Assembly (NCBI GenBank): GCA_013423325.1
Contig: BLJB01000052.1
Coordinates: 274,913 to 338,912, forward strand
Direction of reading: 5' to 3'
DNA length: 64,000 bases
Source of the DNA: Usnea hakonensis
Lineage: Eukaryota > Ascomycota > Lecanoromycetes > Lecanorales > Parmeliaceae
Shown here: one piece after another, positions 42,300 through 53,548 of the stretch
Position numbering within the stretch: position 1 is the first letter of the stretch
How the letters are laid out: every line of letters begins with the position of its first letter
Program-made: the position numbers and the translations under genes
Notes under the pieces: model-generated
Told to the model about the DNA's origin: nothing
Databases searched by the model: none
The model's input: the letters and a program-made list of their open reading frames with translations, nothing else

Positions 42300-42670
42300 C
42301 CTACCAAATTTGTGGATGAGCATGGTGATTGGGCCACGTAGACTGTCATGCCTCACATGTGCAGAACAGGCGGAGATGGGACGAAAGGCCCGATGCATGC
42401 AGAGATGCCTTTTTAAAGGGCGCAGTGCTTGCGGCAGAGTCAGACCTGCAAGACACGGAAGCTGGTAAACAGAGAGAGCAACCGGACGTCTTTCTTACAG
42501 CGCCGCTGATATTAGCGAGATCTTAAAGATATAAACCACAAGGAGAGCCGGTATGCTCTCAAAAACTTAGGAGACATTGCAGCTTTAAAAAAGGAAAAAG
42601 ACCAATCGCAGATACCGGACTCCGTGGTCATTTTAGCTCAGCCTTAGCCTTGGACTAAACTCTATCGAGA
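42300..42670. other. Upstream region of the aspartic-protease-like gene
   Basis: Short plus ORFs at 42250-42526 are shadows or noise. A missing signal-peptide exon of the downstream gene might lie here, but I did not find one. Confidence 0.35.
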
Positions 42671-45150
42671 ATGGCGCCGGCGCCTATCAGTTGGCCCCCG
42701 TCACAGTGGTGGTATGTTCGATCTTGCGTTCCTTTCTTCACATTCATTGCCAAATCATCAACAAAGATGCTGACAGTCGTGAAAGGGATGGTGATGATGG
42801 CTCTTGGTCCTCGTTCGCCTTACGTGTCGGGACCCCTGAGCAGGCTGTCCGTGTCCTGCCATCGACTGCGGGTCAGGAGACGTGGGTTGTGAGCCCGCAA
42901 GGATGCCCACCTGGCAGCAATGGCACCTCAACCTCTTCACCTTGCAGTCAATCTCGCGGTGGTCTATTCAACTCAACGCAGTCGAGCTCGTGGCAACCCA
43001 TAGGTGACTACTTGTTAGATCTCGAATTGAACCTAGAATATAATGATTCCGCTCTTTATGGGCTCGACACTGTAGCTTTAGGATTCGCCAACTCTATTGG
43101 TGGGCCCGCAATAGATTCACAGGTCATCTCAACTCTTGCGACCGACGACTATTATCTTGGTATCTTTGGCCTGGGTAGCCAAGGGACAAATATTAGCAAC
43201 TTCACCGATCCACGTCCAAGTTTCTTGACGGCGATGCGCAGCAAGAGCTTGATTCCAAGCCTGTCGTGGGCATATACTGCAGGAGCACCGTATAGTAAGT
43301 TCGTTTCCTGGCTCACCGAGCTGCACACACCGCCGTTAATGACCAAGGTTGCTGCTACTACAACTATCAGTCGCGCTCTTGTTGCTAGCCAAAAGTGGCT
43401 GCGAACCTAAGCTTAGCGTATTCAGTGTCTTCTCTCTGTGTTGTCTTTCGTTGTCAGAGCACAAGGGAATTGCGAGCGGTTACATCAGAAATGAACCACC
43501 AATGTGTGTTTTCCTTCGAGGCATGAGCACTTTCAAAGTTGGCCTTTTTCTACACCTTACATTTTTCTTTAATCAAGAGGAAATCAAGATCTTTGGGACA
43601 TAATCAACGCTGACCCCCGGCAGGATTGAAAGGCGTATTTGGAAGTTTGACATTTGGCGGCTACGATCGTTCACGATTTGTCCCTAATAATGTCTCTCTT
43701 TCCCAGGCCACCGATCCCTCGCGTGATCTTGTGGTCGGACTACAGTCGATCTCTTCAACAAGTACGGATGACTCTACTACTTTGGTTACCCAACAACAAT
43801 CCTTACTACCGAACCCAATTCTGACTTTTATTGACTCAACCATACCATATATATACCTCCCCATTGAAGCATGTCAGAAATTTGAAAAGACACTTGGGCT
43901 AGAGTGGAATAGCGCGGCAGATATGTATTGGGTGAGTGATACTCTCCACCAGAGTTTGTTATCAAAAAACCTCAGTTTCACTTTCACCATCGGAGATGCC
44001 ATAAGTGGCGGCCCTACGGTGCAAATTGAGCTGCCATATGCAAGCTTCGACCTGGAGGTGAAACCTCCTTTCACCCAAGATACTACTCGATACTTCCCCC
44101 TACAACAGGCTGTCGACGAGTCCCAATACACTCTAGGTCGAGCCTTTCTACAAGAAGCGTCAGTGCTACCCAGTGTGGTCTCGACTGTAATTAGATTGCT
44201 AACCTTGTTATCTCAGATACATCATCGTCGACTACGAGCGTCTCAATTTTTCTGTTTCCCAATGTCGATTTGAAGACGGTGTTCCGACAGACTTAGTTGC
44301 CATTCCGTCAGCCACTCAAACACCTAATCACCTACGTCGCAATGTAGGGATGAGCATTGGAACAGCTTTACTTCTTCTACTAGCTACTCTCGCAGCTGTC
44401 TTCGCCATTCGAAGATGGCGGCAAAAATGGATGACCCGACTTAGTAGCGAAATCACAGAACCCCCTACGTCCTCCGAACAGCCGAGAGCGTTGAGTATCA
44501 AGTACACACCGGAAATTGGTTACAACAGCATGGTCGAGCCTTTTCGCGAGCTCCCTGATAGCGCGAAAGCGAGAGTGGAGTTACTAAACGAGCAGACCCC
44601 CTCGGGATCATGCATTGAAATATCCGAGATGCCAGAGGTTCTTCCGCCTATTTCGCACGAATTGAGGGCCGACCGGGGCTCACATGTCATGGTACATACA
44701 CATACCACTGATCGTTGGAAAACCTTCATGTCGACGAAGATCTCGAGGAAAAGTTGTACGAGCCTTGCGTTATCTGATCGCGCAACCTATGTTGAGACTG
44801 CAATATCTACCTCGCCCCTGCAGCGGAAGGGTGTCAGTATAGGTAGGTTGTCAATCCATACTTCAAATCCCGAAGCGGAAACCTACTCGTTATACATACG
44901 GAAGTCGCTCGATCTCAATAGATCATTGCCACCAACTCCAATTTCCGAGAGCCCCCAGACATCGCCCGTCCTGGCAGGATTCAACTCACCGTCTTTCTTC
45001 TATCAACGCCCACAGATCGCAAAGGTCTCAGCGCGCCTATCCATGTCTGCTTTCAATTCACCAGCTAGGCCGGTCCCGATATATCCGGCGATATCCTCTG
45101 AATACAAGGGTCTTCCTCTGAGTGTTTCATTGACAAGTCTGAAGGTTTGA
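42671..45150 (+). CDS. Aspartic-protease-like membrane protein lacking the first catalytic Asp
   Basis: Four exons: 42671-42711, 42777-43294, 43624-44158 and 44217-45150; introns of 65, 329 and 58 bp; 675 residues. A pepsin-like ectodomain: SFALRVGTPEQAVRVL, ETWVVSPQGCPPGS, YYLGIFGLGSQG, VFGSLTFGGYDRSRF, FIDSTIPYIYLP (Asp257 of the second lobe), YTLGRAFLQEAYIIVDYERL. The first catalytic triplet, normally DTG, is PSTAG at 42-46, so Asp is missing and classic proteolysis is unlikely. A single membrane helix (about 408-430, IGTALLLLLATLAAVFA) precedes RRWRQKW and a Ser/Pro-rich cytosolic tail of about 240 residues. Family knowledge: fungi have many such STAG-type AP-like membrane proteins, possibly sensors. 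The N-terminus here lacks a signal peptide, so a 5' exon may be missed or lost. Confidence 0.82.
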
Positions 45151-46192
45151 GATAGTCCCTCCAGGGCAATCGAAGGCCAATAAGTCGAAATCTCCTATCA
45201 TACTGAGGAGGGGACATGGTCGCAGCTTTCAATATAATCATTCCTTGTCTAACGTAAGATCTCACTTTGATCACTTGAAAATCTTTGTAACTCTCGACTT
45301 TCCCAATCGAGACACGACAATGCCTATGGCTCCTAAGTAGGATTATCCGTAGCGACTCGCAGCGACCGATCTGCCGGCAAAAAATGCTGTAGTGGAAGGG
45401 ATGACGGGCTTTCCCTCACCTCGACAAGATGGCGTGTGCACCAAGTTTTGCGACTGGGATCATTCTCCAGCATCTAGATGGTGAGCGGGTCCTCGTTGCC
45501 ACATTTCTGCCTACCGCTGCTCGTACAGAACCGGGGCTGTTGAAAACCCAGCACTACAGGCGTCAACTCGTAGATCAATGATTAGACATTCCGTACGGCA
45601 AAAGCCGTGAACCTGAAACTTCCACGTGCGTGGGACAGTGCTAGCTCATTGCATATTTTCTCCAAGGCTGCGGGTGCCGATGTACCGTCTTTATCGTTTC
45701 GGTCGTACGCATTAGCCTGCCTGAGCACGCTCTCATAGTTGTGCACGCGCTCCGTCGGAGGATTATATATTCGACGGGCAAGATCGACTGTAACATCGGG
45801 GGTGTCGCATGATCGGATTCGTAGATTGATGTGCTTAGTTTTCTCGTAGCGTAGTATAACTCTATCGTCTTAATAATCGCTTATAAATTAGAAAAATATA
45901 ACTATATTGGTCTAATAGTCTAATAGTACTGTATACTAGCGTTGGCTAAGGTTAGAAGCTAAGGTATTCGTATTCAGCTAGTCAGTAGTCTCTTGCCGCT
46001 CTATTCTTTCTCGGCCCGCACTACAAATCCCAATAGTCATTTAACGCGCCTAAAGTCGCTGAATCAACTCTACGCCTGTTGAGAGAACTTCTCCAATAAT
46101 ACAACATCTTTTAGCCTTCCTGGATTGTACGCATTTCGCCTTACCTTCAGTAGATTCGAATACATACGACTATAAAGAACACTGTTGAATCT
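45151..46192. other. Intergenic region, AT-rich part at 45,840-45,980
   Basis: No supported gene over 1 kb. The central part (about 45840-45960) is AT-rich with repeated TATAACT/CTAATAGT words, resembling eroded repeat DNA. Confidence 0.4.
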
Positions 46193-47584
46193 ATGGCACC
46201 AAAAGAATTGAACCAGAATGATGCTGGCAAATCAAAGCGATTGGAGCTGATCAATTCCGTACTAGGGGAAGTGTTTGGATCTGTGGTATAGTGGAATGTG
46301 TAGAAAATTTTCAGGGCAGTTGAAGCTGACGACTACTAGCGGCATGAAATTAAACCTATTGCGTATGAAGACGACTTTCCTTTTCCGTACAACAACTTCG
46401 TCTATGCTGTGAACATTAGTCCCGAAGGTCCTGTCGCACACAATCAAGCTCAGCGGCAGCCAGGCACTCACACAATCCCTCCTGGGCTGGATGCATTTAT
46501 AATTCGCCTCCCCAATCCGATCTCTGGTTACAATGATAAGATTCGAGTACAGAATGAGGTCGCAGCATTATCTATTGCTCGTGATGCGCTACAAGCCAAG
46601 TTTCCAGGTTTTGTTCCTCGCGTTTTTGGTTGGGGAAGCGCAAAACATGGCCATGGTTGGATCCTGCAAGAACACATGGCAGGAAGGCCACTTCTTAACG
46701 ATTTCCATCAGATGAGCGATAAGGACAAGGGTTTCATATTAAGGCAGATGGCAGACGTTCTTGCCATTCTCCAGCAGTATCAACTGCCCGCTACAATTCG
46801 AGACTATGGAGGCCTGGACTTCAGTCCGTCAGGGGAGTACGTCAGCGCTCCATTAAGTATTCTGGACGCAGGCCCGTTCACTACTTACGCGGGCCTCGTC
46901 AAAGCGACAATCCAGTCAAAGCTCGCTAAAGCTGATACTGACCTTCAAGTGCAAGGCTGGCGAGCCAACGGCGTAAGAGCTCGATTGGATAAATTCATCG
47001 CAGAAGGGTTCCATGTAGCTATGGAGAATATGGGAACCTTCCCAAAGGTTCTGGTGCATGCTGATTTCAGTATGTGTAGCTGTTACCACTGAAACTTACT
47101 CTCTAGCAACGCTGACTAGAAACAAGCCCCTGACAACTTCTTGTATGACACGCGTACCATGCGTCTGACTGCTCTACTTGACTTCGATTTTTCTCATATT
47201 GCAACCTTTGCAGATGAGTTTTTCAGGTCTTTAGGAGCTGATATTGGCCAATTTCCATCACCACGAGAGTCTGGAGAATCTCTTACACTGCGCACGGCCA
47301 TGCTCACAGGCTTTCCAGACCCATTACCCCCTTCTAATGATGAAGTACAATGGCCAAGTGCTAAAGCATGGGACGATGCTCTTCGTGAGAGGGGTGCTAA
47401 GAGACCCGGCACGATCGCTAACATTGCAGCTCTTTCCGACCTCTTCTGGCTTTCGGGTCAGATTCTGCCGTTCAAACTTTGTAACGAGGTTGTAGTGAGG
47501 AATAGTAGCCAGGAACAGCTGGCGGCAAGGAAAAGGTCTGGCGAAGGGCTGTTGATCAATTTTCTTGGCGACTATGGCTATTAA
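46193..47584 (+). CDS. APH-family kinase-like protein
   Basis: Three exons: 46193-46285, 46340-47069 and 47127-47584, with introns of 54 and 57 bp; 426 residues. ATP-binding region DAFIIRLPNPISGYNDKIRV; hinge HGWILQEHMAGRPLLNDF; catalytic loop HADFTPDN (H271, D273, N278), formed exactly across the second intron when the acceptor AACAAG at 47126 is used; the nearby CTAG acceptor would break the frame. Metal-binding region LLDFDFSHIA (D293). C-terminal part SDLFWLSGQILPFKLCNEVV. The fold phosphorylates small hydroxyl substrates in known members; the substrate here is unknown. It is much shorter than, and only distantly related to, the two tailed kinases at 13967 and 26168: it lacks their tails and the HPDLD motif. 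It seems intact. Confidence 0.84.
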
Positions 47585-48839
47585 CATGTTTGACATGGCT
47601 TTGAAGGAACGAAAGCATTTAGGTTCTGTCCTTACTGCAAAGACCATTGTCTCGAAGTTCTCTTACATTCTTCTACCAGCAAAAAAGGTCATTTTTCTGA
47701 TCAAGTTGAGTAATTCGTGCGAATTCAGCCTATCTTCCCCATCTCTTACTGCCCTTGCAACACGCTTGCGTAGTCTCTCGTTTTACCTCGACCGGGAAAA
47801 GGGCGGGAACGATGCCTTCCTAGGTGACTTGAGCAATGTTAAACAAATTGTGAAGAGATCCGGGGTGCGGTATCTAGGTTGAGGTCACCACTCGAAACGT
47901 CAAAGCGTCTAAGACGTACAACAGGAGAGACTACAGTCGAGACCTTTCCATAGTAGGACCCACAATCTCGTCTAATCAAAGTCTCAATGCTCGGCAGAGC
48001 TAGCAGGACGCAGGCACAGCAAGCTAGTGTTAACACGGATCGGATGAGATCTGGCATATATTGAAAATTATTCCCTACGAATACCTCGTAAAATGGCAAT
48101 CGCTATAGGTTGCTCTTAGAACACTCCATCGAAAACAGTACATTTTGCTGAGTACACTGGCACTTGTCCCATCGCGCAGTTCACACAGAAACTAGCATGT
48201 TGATTCGGAGTAACTCATTGCTACCACTATCAACAAGTCCCTGGACTCAAAGCCGAAGTCGCAGGCATCTCTCACACACTGTGATCACCCAAGAAGCGCT
48301 TGATGTAACGGACGTTGGACTGCAGCCAGAAGGTTGAGTCAAGCATAAGCAGCATGATAGCCTTTTTTCAAGGGTATTGGCATCTAGATAAGCTGGGCCA
48401 GTGGGCAGCTTGGACATATTGACATCAAGTCATGATTCGATCTAGAACCCGGAGACTGCGCACCCGATGATCGGAAATCGCCCATTCTGGAGCAGTTTCG
48501 TATTTGGTTACTCACTGACTTCGCGTGCTGGTGTCATCCACAGTCGTGCCTTTGCCAGCCTTTTCGTCGCCATTTGCTTAATTTCGCTTTAATTTCCGAC
48601 AGTGCTTTTCTCCGATATCCGCTAATAGGCGCTACGCGTACTTAAAGTAGTAGTAAACGCCACCGACCCCGCGTACCCGAAAAACTCTATTGGCCCCTAA
48701 TCCGGCTCAACCTCGGCAGACGAAACCACTTTACGCGTCTCCAAGTCGCGTCCACCGCGCGACATTCTCTCTCGTCTTTCTTCTTCATCGACCTCTTTCC
48801 AGCCTTCGCCTGCGCCCATATATTAGAACATCTTCAACT
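47585..48839. other. Intergenic region upstream of MCM5
   Basis: About 1.25 kb without a supported gene; ORFs at 47565-47882 and 47839-48099 overlap on opposite strands with no domain-like content. A CT-rich leader (CTCTCTCGTCTTTCTTCTTC) lies just upstream of MCM5. Confidence 0.45.
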
Positions 48840-51167
48840 ATGGATCGGCAATCAGTCTACTCACTTAGTGTCCTTGCGCCAGATCCAGACGCCAGTGAAG
48901 ATTCCAGAAGCCAAACCCAAGCTCTCCTGCGCGAGTTCATTCTAGAATTCCGACTCGACAATGCCTTTATCTACAGGTATGCCAGCATAGCCGACTCGAT
49001 TCCCAGCTACTAATAGTTCAATCCAGAGACCAGATACGGGAGAACGTCTTGGTCAAATTATATTACTGCGATGTCGATATAGCCCACCTAATATCCTACA
49101 ACGAAGAGCTGGCGCATAAGCTCACTACACAGCCAGCGGATATCATACCTTTAGTACGCTCTTTTTCTTACTCAACACGTTGATAGTCGCTAACGGTCCT
49201 CAGTTCGAAGCTGCCCTCAAAGAATGCACCCGCCGGATTGTCTTTCCATCACAAAAAGCCAGCGACATCTCGATACCCGAGCATCAGCTCCTCCTACACT
49301 CATCCGTCTCTCAGATCTCCATTCGCGATCTCGACGCGACCAATATATCTCACCTCGTCCGCATACCCGGTATTGTCATTGGCGCCTCTACACTTTCTTC
49401 CAAAGCGACAGCACTCAACATTCAGTGCCGAAACTGCCAGCATTCAGAAATGTTGCCGGTAAGTGGTGGAATATCAGGCGTCACACTCCCGCGTGTATGC
49501 TCCAGCAAGAGAGCACCTGGTGATCCAACAGACAAATGCCCTCTGGATCCTTATTTCGTGGTGCATGAAAAATGTCAATTCATTGATCAGCAAATATTGA
49601 AGCTACAAGAAGCGCCGGATCAAGTACCTGTGGGAGAGCTTCCAAGACATATCAAGATTTCTGCCGATCGGTACTTGACCAACCGCGTGGTACCGGGCTC
49701 GAGATGCACTCTCATGGGCGTCTTCTCCATCTATCAGAATAAGGAATCCAAAGGGTCAGGAAACTCAGCTGTAGCCATTCGAACCCCGTATCTACGAGCG
49801 GTAGGCATCACGACAGACGTTGATCACACAGCCAAAGGCAACGCTATATTTTCCGAAGAAGAGGAGCAAGAATTTCTCGAGATGAGCAGACGGCCAGACC
49901 TCTACGAAAGATTTGCAGAGTGTATCGCACCGTCAATATACGGCAACAAAGATATCAAAAAAGCCATTGCATGTCTACTGCTTGGGGGATCGAAAAAGAT
50001 TCTACCGGATGGTATGAAACTTAGAGGTGATATCAACGTCCTGCTACTTGGTGACCCGGGAACAGCAAAGTCACAACTTCTGAAGTTCGTTGAAAAGGTT
50101 GCACCAATTGCCATCTACACGTCCGGAAAAGGTTCTTCGGCAGCAGGTCTCACAGCATCCGTACAAAGAGATACAAGTACCCGCGAATTCTACCTGGAAG
50201 GAGGTGCCATGGTGCTTGCAGACGGCGGTGTAGTCTGCATTGACGAGTTCGACAAAATGCGTGATGAAGACCGCGTAGCTATCCACGAAGCCATGGAGCA
50301 GCAGACCATCTCCATCGCCAAAGCTGGTATAACGACAATCTTAAACGCCAGAACATCAGTGCTGGCAGCAGCGAATCCCATCTTCGGTAGATACGATGAT
50401 CTGAAGACACCAGGCGAGAACATTGATTTCCAAACAACCATCCTGTCCCGTTTCGACATGATCTTCATAGTCCGCGACGAGCATGAAAAGGGACGCGACG
50501 AGCGCATAGCCCGACACGTCATGGGCATCCAAATGGGCGGACGCGGCATGGAAGACAACGCCGAAGCCGAGATCTCAGTCGAGAAGATGAAGCGCTACAT
50601 CAGCTACTGCAAATCGTAAGCCCAAAACCTCCCCTCCTCCCCAACCCAATGCTAACAACGCCCATCACATCCAGACGCTGCGCGCCCCGCCTCAGCCCCG
50701 AAGCCGGCGAAAAACTCTCCTCCCACTTCGTCTCCATCCGCCGCCAAGTGCACGCGGCCGAGATCTCCGCCAACGCGCGCTCCAGCATCCCCATCACCGT
50801 CCGCCAACTCGAAGCCATTATCCGCATCACCGAATCCCTCGCCAAACTCTCCCTCGCCCCCATCGCCACGGAATCCCACGTCGATGAAGCGATCCGCCTT
50901 TTCCTGGCGTCTACGATGGATGCCGTCACGCAGGGCGAGGGGCAGGGGAGTAGAGAGGTTATGGAGGAGGCGGGGAAGGTGGAGGAGGAGTTGAGGAGGA
51001 GGTTGCCGGTGGGGTGGAGTACTAGTCTCGCGACGCTTAGGAGGGAGTTGGTGGAGGGGAGGGGCTGGAGCGAGCAGGCGCTTGGGAGGGCGTTGGTGGT
51101 GTTGCAGAGGAGGGAGACGGTGCAGTTGAGGAATGGGGGGAGTCAGGTTTTTAGGAGTGGTGCGTGA
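48840..51167 (+). CDS. mcm5: DNA replication licensing factor MCM5
   Basis: Subunit of the MCM2-7 replicative helicase in the nucleus. Four exons: 48840-48976, 49027-49153, 49204-50615 and 50675-51167; introns of 50, 50 and 59 bp; 722 residues, normal for MCM5. N-terminal domain with FRLDNAFIYRDQLRENVLVK and a C4 zinc-type region (CRNCQHSEM, then VCSSKRAP and KCPLDPY). AAA+ core: Walker A GDPGTAKSQ (from about 371), Walker B VCIDEFDKM (D435, E436), sensor 1 NARTSVLAAANP and arginine finger SRFD (about 503-506). C-terminal winged-helix region IRRQVHAAEISANARSSIPI to the end. An open non-ATG frame runs upstream to 48690 but ATG 48840 gives the expected MDRQS start. The last 70 codons are unusually G-rich in the third base, merging into the G-rich tract downstream. 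Confidence 0.97.
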
Positions 51168-51963
51168 GGGGCGTTTTTTTTTTTTGGCGTCGCGGGCATT
51201 GAGATGAGTGGCGTGTAGCCGGATGGTGATGTAGGATAGATATCATGTTTATTCTCACTCCGTTATTAAGAACCCACCGACCTTCCATCCCAGACCCTGC
51301 CCTTTCCAAGCTTTCCAAGACCCTCCCCACCTTTCTCCCCTCAATCCCACCTCCTCCTCTCTCCCTATCCTTCCTCCCCCCCTCCCCCTGCCCTGTTCCC
51401 CGCCTCCCTTTCCCACACATTTCCCACACTCACTTCCCACCACACTTTCCCAACCCTTTCCCGCACTATCTCTCACACCATCCCAGATATCTCTCCCACC
51501 ATCCCAGGCACCTTTCCTTTCCTTTCCTTTCCGATATACTTTCCTACACCATCTCTCCCCCCCCCCTCCAAAAAACCCAGACTCTATCCCGATACCCACT
51601 CTCCCGACACCATCTCTCTCCCACACACATCTCTCCCATCATCCCAGACCCTTTCCTTTCCTTTCCTATACTTTCCCACACCCTCCTACCTCTTAAAACT
51701 TTCCTTTCCTTTCCTTTCCTATACTTTCCTACATCTTCCCTCCCATACTTTCCTAGATAACGTTCTTGATAGCGTTCTTAAAATACTAGGGTGCTAGGGG
51801 AGGGGAGGGGATTGATGTTATACAGGGGAGGATGGGGGAGGGTAGGGGAAAGGGAAGAGAAGGGGAGAGGGGAAAGGGGGTGGGGGGGAGGGGAAAAAAA
51901 GGGGGGGAAAAGGGACGGGGGGGAGAGGAAGGGAGGGGGGGGGGGGGGGGGGGGTTGTTCCNN

Positions 51964-52012
<49 letters not shown>

Positions 52013-52433
52013 GGGGTTTATCCCTTTCCTTAGATTTGGTAAATGGGGTTCAATAAATGCTTGGCAGCACCCCAAAACTTCTTGTACCAGTCTATTGAAG
52101 ATTTTTCAAAACCACGTCTATAGATAAAATCCAAAGTTGTAGATCTTCCTAAACGGAATAAGGTTTGTGTTAAGTACTTTTTAAGAAAGAAAGGTGGTTG
52201 TTGTTAAAGGGTAGCGAGTTGAAAAAAGGGACTGTTTTTTTATGTTCGGTCGCTTATTTACCCCTGAAGCGTGGTGTTGCTCGTTAGAGTATTCTCGCTG
52301 AAAGGGTTGTGGGTTTATGAGCGTGGTGGCCAGCTATCGTTACGTGGGGAGTTGTTCTCGCTCAGAGGTCCTGAGCAGCGGCAACGGTATCTACGTTACT
52401 TAATCTCGTCATCCACGCCACTGAATCCCGTCT
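51168..52433. repeat. Polypyrimidine tract switching to G-rich polypurine tract with NN
   Basis: From about 51285 to 51760 the plus strand is almost pure C/T with CTTTCCTTTCC repeats. From about 51787 to 52015 it becomes almost pure purine, ending in two long G runs around NN at 51962-51963. The complementary composition of the halves would allow foldback or triplex structure. The ORFs here are homopolymer artefacts. The NN and flanking G runs mark unresolved sequence, so true length is uncertain. 52030-52433 holds nothing recognised. Confidence 0.8.
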
Positions 52434-53548
52434 TTACTCCTCGACTCCGCTGCAGCTTTGTTTCTCCAGAATAGTTAAACCCCCTGTCGAGTAACATTGC
52501 TTCCAGCTCGTCCCCTCTCGGTTTCCTACCCTCAATTTCCCTTCCCTCTCAGAGCGTGCTAGATGCTCCTGCACCACAGCACTAATATAGCCCATCATCT
52601 CCCCTCGCGTCGTCTCGAACGCCTCTTCGCCCATCCTAAGCATCTGCCCAACCGTGACCCCTTTCTCCTCCCACTCTCCCACCGCACGGTCAAAGACCAC
52701 AGCAACTTCCTTCGTGGCCCGTCTAATAGAGCCCAGGTACCCAGGCTCCGTCCCCCATTCGGCACCGCAGTACTTGGCGCTGGAAGTGCCAAATGCAACC
52801 ACCCTTTTGACATTTTGAATGCGGTTTTTCAGGTACAGATTCCAGGAGTGCAGAGGATTATGAAAACCGTGTTGGCCGCCTGTGAGGTCGATGACGAATT
52901 CTTCGCCGCTTTTGAGTGTCACGCGCAAAATCTCGTGCTGGTAGTTCTTGTCGTCAGGGCCGTTGGGGCGGATCTTTTTTACGGGGCGTTGGGGTGGGTG
53001 GACTTTGATGAAAATTTCGACAATGTGGGTGCAGATACCTTTGGGCTTGTAAGTCGGTCGATGAATGATGAACGTGGCGGGAGAGCTGACCGACCTTTGA
53101 GCATGGTCCGGAATAGTTCGTGCATATATCCAATCGCCTCACCACAAGTCAGGAATGTCAGCGCCGCTTGCTTGTCCCGCTCCTTTGGCAGCAGATGATC
53201 TGGGAACGGAAAGAAGATTCTGTCGTCATCATAGAATCCTTCGTAGAGGAAAAGGCTGCCGCCTTTGTCTGCCACACTTTCAATGTTTTGTTCATAAGTG
53301 AACTCGCGAAACACATAGAAGGCTTTTTGTGCGGTTTCAGAGGCCCGGTATAGAATCTTCCGCGCCTGATGAGCTTTGCAGTCCTGCTTGTGTGCATTCC
53401 AGTGGCTTTTTTGGCAGCTAGTATTGCAGTAGAGAGTCTTGACGTGGCTGGTAATGGTTGGATCGGGGGCACCGTTGCAGCCGGTACAGACTTGAGTGGC
53501 ATTACTCTTGTCACAGAAGGCACATCTTTTGTAGTCGGATGGAGACAT
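52434..53548 (-). CDS. MYND zinc-finger protein
   Basis: Exon 1 is 53095-53548 and exon 2 is 52434-53038, with a 56-bp intron (GTCGGT to CCAAAG); 352 residues. The N-terminal MYND finger has C9-x2-C12, C21-x2-C24, YC41-x3-C45 and H49-x3-H53-x3-C57 in CAFCDKSNATQVCTGC and YCNTSCQKSHWNAHKQDC. The rest (FYVFREFTYEQNIESVADKG, FIKVHPPQRPVKKIRPNGPD, LKSGEEFVIDLTGGQHGFHN, WNLYLKNRIQNVKRVVAFGT) is conserved among fungal MYND proteins, with no SET or other catalytic domain. MYND fingers bind proteins, so this is probably an adaptor; partner unknown. The open frame upstream to 53626 lacks an ATG, so ATG 53548 is the start. Transcribed toward MCM5. Confidence 0.87.

Noticed and set aside
51245..52075. 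Pro/Ser-rich and poly-Gly/poly-Pro ORFs, 74-171 codons
   Set aside because: Homopolymer and simple-repeat artefacts, some crossing NN.
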